Source of the DNA: Chloroflexota bacterium
GTDB taxonomy: Bacteria > Chloroflexota > Anaerolineae > Caldilineales > Caldilineaceae
Assembly: GCA_003577005.1 (NCBI GenBank)
Contig: QEUW01000249.1
Location: 1 to 11,582, forward strand
DNA length: 11,582 bases
Reading direction: 5' to 3'
Every line of letters begins with the position of its first letter. Position 1 is the stretch's first letter. Below are positions 1 through 4,882 of the stretch, in pieces. The notes under the pieces were generated by a model. That model was given only the letters and a program-made list of their open reading frames with translations. It ran no database searches and was not told the origin of the DNA. Position numbers and translations under genes: made by a program.

Positions 1-60
1 ATCTAGCATGTGAGGTTTGTCAGATGGATGTTCGCGCAGACCGCCTTTGGGTCATAAAAC

Positions 61-130
61 GCAGGAACACAGAGCACACAGAGTTTTCTCTGTGTGCTCC
101 GTGTCTTCTCTGTGTGCTCTGTGTTCCTGC
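61..130. repeat. 23-bp perfect inverted repeat with internal tandem copy
   Basis: Bases 61-83 and 108-130 are exact reverse complements over 23 nt, separated by 24 nt. The right arm is preceded by a near-copy of itself: 87-105 and 107-125 are 19-nt direct repeats offset by 20 nt and differing at two positions. Bases 72-83 can therefore also pair with 88-99 across a TTTT loop, so two alternative hairpins are possible. The composition is a simple ACACAGAG/CTCTGTGT motif. It looks like the short dispersed palindromic repeats common between genes of environmental bacteria. It lies 31 nt before the first gene. A terminator of an upstream gene is another option, but no T-tract follows. Confidence 0.8.
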
Positions 131-161
131 TGTAGTTCTGACTTTGCCAGGTTAAAAGATT

Positions 162-1193
162 ATGCGCACAGAGGCGGTCCTCATCACTGGGGCCAGTGGA
201 GAAGTGGGGCAGGCGCTGATCAAGGCGTTGGCCCAGGATGCGAACAAGCGGCTGTTGACACTCGACATCCGCCCGCTGCCAGCGGATCTGCGTGCCCTGG
301 TGGACCCGGTTGAGGGAGATCTGCTGGACGAGCGGCTGCTGGCGCGGCTGGTCAGCGAATACGAGATCGATGTGATCTACCATCTGGCCGCGCTCCTTTC
401 GACGCGCAGCGAGTTCACGCCGGACATGGCGCACCGGGTCAATGTGGAAGGGACGTTGAACTTGCTCAAGGTGGCGGCCGAGCAGACCGAGTGGCGCGGC
501 CGGGCCGTGCAATTTCTCTTCCCCAGTTCGATTGCCATCTATGGCATGCCCGACCGGGAGAGCAAGGAACTCTACCAGCGCGTGCGCGAGTGGGAGTGGA
601 ACCAGCCGCGCACGATGTACGGCTGCAACAAGCTCTACTGCGAGCTGTTGGGCAGCTACTTCAGCCAGCACTACAGGCAACTGGCCGCCCGCCAACCGCT
701 CATGCTCGACTTTCGCTGTGTCCGCTTTCCCGGTCTGATCAGCGCGTTTACCCTGCCTGCCGGCGGCACCAGCGATTACGGCCCAGAGATGTTGCATGCC
801 GCGGCCCAGGGGAAACCCTATGCCTGCTTTGTCCGGGAGGAGGCGCGCATCCCCTTCATGGCCATGCCGGACGCCATCCATGCGCTCTTGCAACTGGCCC
901 ACGCGCCCCGCTCCAGCCTGAGCCGTCTGGTCTACAACGTGACCAGCTTTAGCCTCTCGGCGGCGGAGATTCGCGCGCGCACGCTAGCGGCCTTCCCGGA
1001 TGCCCAGATCACCTTTGCGCCGGACCGCCCGCGCGAGGCGATCATCGACAGTTGGCCCGCCGACCTGGACGACAGCGCCGCCCGCCGCGACTGGGGCTGG
1101 TCACCACGGTATGACGTGGAGCGGGCCTTCAACGACTATCTGATCCCGGAGATCAGAAAGCGGTATCAAAAAGAGGAACCAGAGAACACATGA
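162..1193 (+). CDS. NAD-dependent SDR, short-chain L-threonine 3-dehydrogenase-like
   Basis: An extended short-chain dehydrogenase of 343 aa. The N-terminal Rossmann glycine motif GASGEVG is at residues 10-16; the catalytic serine region is FPSS (120-123); the catalytic pair is Tyr153/Lys157 in YGCNK. Several stretches match the SDR-type L-threonine dehydrogenase family rather than generic sugar epimerases: LDFRCVRFPGLIS (182-194), GGTSDYG (201-207), PFMAMPDAI (231-239) and DSWPADLDDSAARRDWGW (296-313). That family oxidises L-threonine to 2-amino-3-ketobutyrate with NAD+ in the cytosol. The usual partner, 2-amino-3-ketobutyrate CoA ligase, is not here. Instead the stop overlaps the dgoD start by 4 nt (ATGA), so a sugar or sugar-acid substrate is possible. 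The start at 162 has CCAGG 10 nt upstream. The fold and family are well supported; the substrate is inferred. Confidence 0.8.
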   Translation: MRTEAVLITGASGEVGQALIKALAQDANKRLLTLDIRPLPADLRALVDPVEGDLLDERLLARLVSEYEIDVIYHLAALLSTRSEFTPDMAHRVNVEGTLNLLKVAAEQTEWRGRAVQFLFPSSIAIYGMPDRESKELYQRVREWEWNQPRTMYGCNKLYCELLGSYFSQHYRQLAARQPLMLDFRCVRFPGLISAFTLPAGGTSDYGPEMLHAAAQGKPYACFVREEARIPFMAMPDAIHALLQLAHAPRSSLSRLVYNVTSFSLSAAEIRARTLAAFPDAQITFAPDRPREAIIDSWPADLDDSAARRDWGWSPRYDVERAFNDYLIPEIRKRYQKEEPENT

Positions 1194-2311
1194 AGATCAC
1201 CAAGCTCGAAACCTTTCTTGTCAAACCCCGCTGGCTCTTTCTCAAAATGCACACCGACGAGGGGTTGGTCGGCCTGGGCGAGCCGATCCTCGAAGGCCGG
1301 GCGCTGACCGTGGCCCAGGCCGTGGCCGAGATGGAGCCGTCGCTCATCGGCAAGGACCCGACCCGTGTGGTGCATCACTGGCAGGCGCTCTACAAACACG
1401 CCTTCTATCGCGGCGGCCCGATCCTCACCAGCGCGCTCTCCGGCATCGAACACGCCCTGTGGGATCTGGCGGGCAAGGCCGCCGGCTTGCCGGTCTACAA
1501 GCTGCTCGGCGGCCCACTCCGTGACCGCATCAAGGTCTACCGGGGGATCGGCGGTGGGACGGTCGATCAAGCTGTCGAAAATGCCAAAGCAGCCGTGGCC
1601 CGTGGCTTTATCGCCATCAAAACTGGCGTAGGCGGGCCGCGCCCGGCGCGCCTCATTGAGACACCTGGCTTTGTCGGGCGGGTTGTCGAACGCTTTGCCG
1701 CCATCCGTGAGGCCGTAGGCAACGAGATTGACATCGCTATCGACTTTCACGGCGCCGTCAGCCCGCAGACCGCCGCGCTGCTGATCAAGGCGCTGGAGCC
1801 GTACCAGCCGCTCTTTATCGAAGAGCCGGTGCAATGCCAAAATGTGGATATTCTGGCCGACCTGGCGCGCAAGACCCACCTGCCCATCGCTACGGGCGAG
1901 CGCATCTTTACCAAGTGGGGCTTCCGCGAGATTTTGGAAAAGCGGGCCGCTTCTATCCTCCAGCCGGACATTTCGCACTGTGGTGGCATCTTCGAGGCGC
2001 GCATCATCGCTGGCATGGCCGAGGCCTACTATGCCGGGATCGCGCCCCACTGTCCGCTCGGCCCCATCTCGCTGGCTGCCGGCATCCATGTGGATGCGTC
2101 GATTCCCAACTTCCTTGCGCAGGAGCACACCACCTTCGGCGAGGGCTATCTAAAAGAGCCGTTCACGTTCAAAGATGGCTATCTCGAACTGCCTATCAAA
2201 CCCGGTCTCGGCATCGAACTAGATGAAGAAGCCATGGCCGACAAGATTGGCCACGATTGGCGCAACCGCGAAACCTATCATCCCGATGACGGGGCGGCGA
2301 TTGATTGGTAG
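1190..2311 (+). CDS. dgoD: D-galactonate dehydratase (enolase superfamily)
   Basis: A mandelate racemase/muconate lactonizing-type enzyme of 373 aa, close in length and sequence to E. coli DgoD (382 aa). The predicted reaction is D-galactonate to 2-keto-3-deoxy-D-galactonate, Mg2+-dependent, in the cytosol. Against the E. coli enzyme as I recall it, the active site is complete with a constant +2 offset: Mg2+ ligands Asp185 (IDFHG), Glu211 (FIEEP) and Glu237 (TGERI), and catalytic His187 and His287 (APHCPLGP). The N-terminal capping loop FYRGGPIL (72-79) and the C-terminal KPGLGIE (337-343) are also typical. The gene overlaps the preceding SDR by 4 nt, implying translational coupling; GAGGA (1173-1177) precedes the start by 12 nt. 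Related dehydratases for other aldonates cannot be excluded, but the capping-domain similarity favours galactonate. Confidence 0.88.
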   Translation: MKITKLETFLVKPRWLFLKMHTDEGLVGLGEPILEGRALTVAQAVAEMEPSLIGKDPTRVVHHWQALYKHAFYRGGPILTSALSGIEHALWDLAGKAAGLPVYKLLGGPLRDRIKVYRGIGGGTVDQAVENAKAAVARGFIAIKTGVGGPRPARLIETPGFVGRVVERFAAIREAVGNEIDIAIDFHGAVSPQTAALLIKALEPYQPLFIEEPVQCQNVDILADLARKTHLPIATGERIFTKWGFREILEKRAASILQPDISHCGGIFEARIIAGMAEAYYAGIAPHCPLGPISLAAGIHVDASIPNFLAQEHTTFGEGYLKEPFTFKDGYLELPIKPGLGIELDEEAMADKIGHDWRNRETYHPDDGAAIDW

Positions 2312-2312
2312 C

Positions 2313-2340
2313 ATAGGGGACAGCTAGGATTTTCTCCTAT
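2313..2340. repeat. 8-bp hairpin after dgoD
   Basis: Bases 2313-2320 can pair with 2333-2340 (8 bp including one G-U pair) around a 12-nt loop, directly after the dgoD stop and directly abutting the larger hairpin at 2341. There is no obvious T-tract. It may be part of a compound transcription end or an RNA-stabilising structure. Confidence 0.4.
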
Positions 2341-2381
2341 CCAGTGATTGTTACCAGACAACACCTGGTGACAATCACTGG
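2341..2381. terminator. 17-bp stem-loop; possible terminator or operator
   Basis: Bases 2341-2357 and 2365-2381 form a 17-bp stem with a single G-U position and a 7-nt loop (ACAACAC). It starts 30 nt after the dgoD stop and is followed by GTTGACCCTTTT, only a weak T-tract (2390-2393). A rho-independent terminator for the SDR-dgoD unit is the simplest reading. Because the stem is nearly perfect as DNA and lies about 75 nt upstream of the small gene pair, an operator for that pair, or a mobile-element end, is also possible. Confidence 0.45.
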
Positions 2382-2440
2382 GTTGACCCTTTTCGGGCAC
2401 ACTCAGCGGAGTAACAAGACCGCACTTCCCAAACAAACTA

Positions 2441-2449
2441 TGGTAAAAT
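2441..2449 (+). promoter_or_regulatory. Extended -10 promoter; probably leaderless transcript
   Basis: TGGTAAAAT is an extended -10 element (TG-n-TAAAAT). Its expected transcription start, about 7 nt downstream, falls on the ATG at 2456. No Shine-Dalgarno sequence separates it from the start codon and no good -35 sits 16-18 nt upstream, consistent with extended -10 recognition and a leaderless mRNA for the gene pair that follows. Confidence 0.5.
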
Positions 2450-2455
2450 GATTAT

Positions 2456-2851
2456 ATGGCTACGGTTGAAAGCCAGCCACACGAACTGTATCAACGGATA
2501 TGGTCTGCGATACGACGGCTGCGCACTGGTATTCGCTGGAAGCCTGGCAAAGACACCAGTCATCTTCGCACCCGGATCGCGTACGGACATCTGCCAGATA
2601 CTGCAACCCTGACTCAGTATGAGCAGATCATCAGGAACATCATCCTGGACGACTCCGCGGCAGTCTATGGTTATTTCTGGCAACAAGATGTCTATCCAAC
2701 TGTCGCTGGCTTACACCAGGGCCGCCGTTGGTTGGTCATGTTCAGTCTGGATGGCGTCATGGAAACGGCCTTTCCTCCGGACGATCCTGACGAATATCTA
2801 GCCGATGATCGTTTTCGCTTTCTGGGCAAGATGCAGGAGTTGATGAAATGA
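2456..2851 (+). CDS. Small unknown protein, candidate toxin of a gene pair
   Basis: A 131-aa protein of no family I can name securely. The N-terminal third is basic and probably helical (residues 10-35, rich in Arg/Lys). It is followed by SHLRTRIAYGHLPD (35-48), a helix with QYEQIIRNIILDD (54-66), and a strand-rich C-terminal half with YPTVAGLHQGRRWLVMFS (80-97) and GVMETAFPPDD (100-110). A helical front with conserved-looking His/Arg, then strands ending in a Thr-Ala-Phe-Pro turn, is reminiscent of the BECR-type RNase toxins (barnase/EndoU/colicin D/RelE-like), but this is only a resemblance. The gene looks more AT-rich than its neighbours. It overlaps the next gene by 4 nt and has a likely leaderless promoter at its own start. 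There is no signal peptide or membrane segment, so a cytosolic location is likely. The reading frame is well supported; function is unknown. Confidence 0.7.
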   Translation: MATVESQPHELYQRIWSAIRRLRTGIRWKPGKDTSHLRTRIAYGHLPDTATLTQYEQIIRNIILDDSAAVYGYFWQQDVYPTVAGLHQGRRWLVMFSLDGVMETAFPPDDPDEYLADDRFRFLGKMQELMK

Positions 2852-3174
2852 ACAAGTACCTGAAGCATTATTCGATTGCAGTGCAAAATTCCAACGTAAG
2901 TGGCTTTGAACTGCTGGACATGCTGATGGCACGCGATAAACTCTTCCAGGATTGGGCGTCACTTTCACCTCAAGAGCGAGCCCAAGTCGCCGCCGCCGAT
3001 CAACAACTGCTAGCAAATGCCAAAGCGTTCATGGTTGAATTGTCAATGGTAACGGAATTAAGTCATGAACGCCAACGTCGTGGACCTACGCCTGAACAGT
3101 GGTGGTGGTATCTGGATGTATTGAGCAATACACCGCTGCAAGGTGTAGAGAAAGAATCACCCGTCCCCGCCTAG
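2848..3174 (+). CDS. Small unknown helical protein, candidate antitoxin partner
   Basis: A 108-aa protein that looks almost entirely alpha-helical. It contains a central helix-rich stretch SLSPQERAQVAAADQQLL (38-55), then MVTELSHERQRRGP (67-80), and a striking tryptophan cluster PEQWWWYLDVL (82-92). I have a vague memory of similar WWWYLD-ending small proteins in cyanobacteria, but cannot name a family. The ATG lies inside the end of the preceding gene (ATGA, 4-nt overlap), so the two are almost certainly co-translated. A small soluble helical partner downstream of a compact basic protein fits a reverse-order toxin-antitoxin pair. No helix-turn-helix or ribbon-helix-helix motif is evident, so it may not bind DNA. 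Base composition is more AT-rich than the metabolic genes around it, which may indicate separate acquisition. Confidence 0.68.
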   Translation: MNKYLKHYSIAVQNSNVSGFELLDMLMARDKLFQDWASLSPQERAQVAAADQQLLANAKAFMVELSMVTELSHERQRRGPTPEQWWWYLDVLSNTPLQGVEKESPVPA

Positions 3175-3225
3175 ACGAAACGACGCCAACTCCACGATTT
3201 GTCACAGAACTAGAAAGAACAACTT

Positions 3226-3978
3226 ATGAAACGTAAGATCCTCATCACCGGGGCGGCAGGGCGCATTGGCCGCTTTCTGACCCAACAATGGCGAGACCGC
3301 TATGACCTCGTGCTGACCGATGTGCAGGCCCCCAAAAAGACCTATGGTTTCCCGTTCATCCAGGCCGAACTTTCCGACTTCGACGCCGTACGCCCCTTGA
3401 CACAGGGGATCGACACCGTGATCCACCTGGGGGCAGACCCGCGCATGGAGGCCCCGTGGGAGACGTTGTTGCCCAGCAATGTGATCGGCGCCTACAACGT
3501 CTTTGAAGCGGCGCACCAGGCCGGCTGCCGGCGTCTCGTCTTTGCCAGCAGCATCAACGCCGTCTTTGGCTATCCGCCTGACCAGCAGATCCACACGCAG
3601 ATGCCGGTCAACCCCATCAACCTTTATGGCGCCACCAAGTGTTGGGGCGAGGCGCTGGCTCGCTACTATTCCAACGCCCATAAGCTCTCGTGCCTCTGTC
3701 TGCGCTTTGCCGCCGTCTCCTACCGGCCAGGGCAAGACCCAGACTACGACAACCGCTACACTGTGGATCACCCCTTTATCGACATCATCCTCACCATGGA
3801 AGACCTGACCCAACTGGTCACTAAAGCAGTCGAGGCCAGAGACGATCTTCTCTTCGGCGTCTTCCATGGTGTCTCCAACAACCGCTGGAAGCGCATGGAC
3901 TTGACCGACACCCGCGCCATTCTCGGCTACGAGCCGGAGGACGACTCCTTTGTGCTGGCAGCGCAGGCAAACGCGTGA
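3226..3978 (+). CDS. NAD-dependent SDR, uronate dehydrogenase-like
   Basis: An extended SDR of 250 aa. The glycine motif GAAGRIG is at 9-15, IHLGA at 66-70, the catalytic serine region FASS at 106-109 and the Tyr134/Lys138 pair in LYGATKCWGE (133-142). The short length, IHLGAD, NVIGAYNVFEAA (85-96) and LYGATKCWGE resemble bacterial uronate dehydrogenase (Udh), which oxidises D-galacturonate or D-glucuronate with NAD+ to the aldarolactone in the cytosol. The C-terminal part (DLTDTRAILGYEPEDD, 225-240) also fits, though it is shorter than the roughly 265-aa Agrobacterium enzyme. Sharing the region with dgoD supports sugar-acid catabolism. It starts 51 nt after the small gene pair, with only a weak purine-rich ribosome site (about 3212-3218). 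A general NAD(P)-dependent sugar epimerase/dehydratase label is the safe fallback. Confidence 0.8.
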   Translation: MKRKILITGAAGRIGRFLTQQWRDRYDLVLTDVQAPKKTYGFPFIQAELSDFDAVRPLTQGIDTVIHLGADPRMEAPWETLLPSNVIGAYNVFEAAHQAGCRRLVFASSINAVFGYPPDQQIHTQMPVNPINLYGATKCWGEALARYYSNAHKLSCLCLRFAAVSYRPGQDPDYDNRYTVDHPFIDIILTMEDLTQLVTKAVEARDDLLFGVFHGVSNNRWKRMDLTDTRAILGYEPEDDSFVLAAQANA

Positions 3979-3984
3979 TATACT
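3976..3984 (+). promoter_or_regulatory. Candidate extended -10 promoter
   Basis: TGATATACT fits an extended -10 (TG-n-TATACT). It overlaps the stop codon of the uronate-dehydrogenase-like gene and lies 53 nt before the Uma2-family start. The -35 region is poor. It could drive the Uma2-dehydratase-methyltransferase-propeller series. Confidence 0.35.
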
Positions 3985-4037
3985 CTGGGCGGAAAGAACA
4001 GGGCGGACGCAGCCGGCTGAGGAAAGGAGCACCGGCA

Positions 4038-4877
4038 ATGACCACAAATGTGCAACCGAGGATCGAAGAGCACACCCAGAGCGGACATGGCCGTCTGAGC
4101 GAGGACGAATGGGCTGTCCTCGAACAGGCCGGCCTTGTCGAGGGCGCGCTTTCTGAAGAAGGCAAGGTTGTCTCCGAGGAGGAGTACTGGGCGGAATATT
4201 ACAGCCACCCTGACTTCGACTATGAATGGAACAACGGCAGCCTTGAGGCCAAGCCCATGTCTGATTTCGTCAAATATTCCATGTACGATTGGTTTGTGGC
4301 GATCTTGCGTGAGTTCCTCAGGGTGCAGCCCATTGCGCGCAAGATGGCGCTCGAAGTCGGCTTCCGGCTGGAGCTGCCCGACAAGGTCACGGTGCGCAAG
4401 CCGGACCTCTTCATCGTGCGTAACGACAATCCCGTTGCTCTGGGAGACACCGATCGTCAATATTACGGCATCTGCGATCTCTGCGTTGAATCGATCTCCG
4501 ATTCTTCCAGACGAGAGATCGAGCGCGACACCGTCGCCAAGAAGCAGGAGTACGCCGCCGGCGGCGTACGCGAATACTTCATTCTCGACCCCAACGGCGA
4601 GCACATGGCCTTTTATCGCTTGACGCCAGCAGGCGATTACGCCGAAATCGACGGGGGACCAGAGGGCGTGATCCGCTCAGAGGTCTTGCCCGGCTTCCAG
4701 TTCCGCATCGATGATCTCTACCGGCAACCCCAGTTGGTGGAACTGGTGGACGACGAAGTCTACCGCGAGTATGTCCTGTTGGAGTATCAGGAAGAACGCC
4801 GCCGCGCTGCGCAAGAGCGCGCCCGCGCCGAACGGCTAGCGGCCCGGCTCCGCGAACTAGGCATCGACGAGGATTGA
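4038..4877 (+). CDS. Uma2-family PD-(D/E)XK nuclease-like protein
   Basis: A 279-aa protein of the Uma2 (DUF820) family, predicted to adopt a restriction-endonuclease fold. The usual family signatures are present: DYEWNNGSLE (61-70), RKPDLFIV (120-127, with putative catalytic Asp123), ESISDSS (151-157, Glu151), the lysines around 168-169, and YAAGGVREYFILDP (172-185). The C-terminal 35 residues are a charged Glu/Arg/Ala helix, a common coiled-coil tail in this family and the reason for the greater length. The start at 4038 is preferred over an in-frame upstream ATG at 3975 because AAAGGAG (4023-4029) lies 8 nt before it and the upstream start would overlap the preceding gene. The stop is 5 nt before the dehydratase start. 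The biological role of the family is unknown; expanded copies are typical of cyanobacteria and Chloroflexota. Confidence 0.85.
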   Translation: MTTNVQPRIEEHTQSGHGRLSEDEWAVLEQAGLVEGALSEEGKVVSEEEYWAEYYSHPDFDYEWNNGSLEAKPMSDFVKYSMYDWFVAILREFLRVQPIARKMALEVGFRLELPDKVTVRKPDLFIVRNDNPVALGDTDRQYYGICDLCVESISDSSRREIERDTVAKKQEYAAGGVREYFILDPNGEHMAFYRLTPAGDYAEIDGGPEGVIRSEVLPGFQFRIDDLYRQPQLVELVDDEVYREYVLLEYQEERRRAAQERARAERLAARLRELGIDED

Positions 4878-4882
4878 TGATC

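Noticed and set aside
61..130. Possible CRISPR array in the repeats near the window start
   Set aside because: Only two direct copies offset by 20 nt, no spacers of normal length and no cas genes; it is an inverted repeat with a short tandem duplication.
3..161. Possible tail of an upstream protein-coding gene
   Set aside because: One forward frame is open from base 3 to about 153, but it reads through the palindromic repeat and its product has low complexity; stops at 4-6 and 11-13 in the other frames could end an upstream gene but nothing identifies it.
1166..2128. Open frame of 320 codons on the - strand
   Set aside because: It is antisense to dgoD, whose active site is fully conserved; the - strand product shows no family motif.
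3202..4047. Open frame of 281 codons on the - strand
   Set aside because: It is antisense to the uronate-dehydrogenase-like gene and resembles no family.
4550..4569. 20-bp perfect palindrome inside the Uma2-family gene
   Set aside because: It encodes the family-typical Tyr-Ala-Ala-Gly-Gly-Val stretch. GC-rich codons for Ala-Ala-Gly-Gly are naturally self-complementary, so no separate function is needed.
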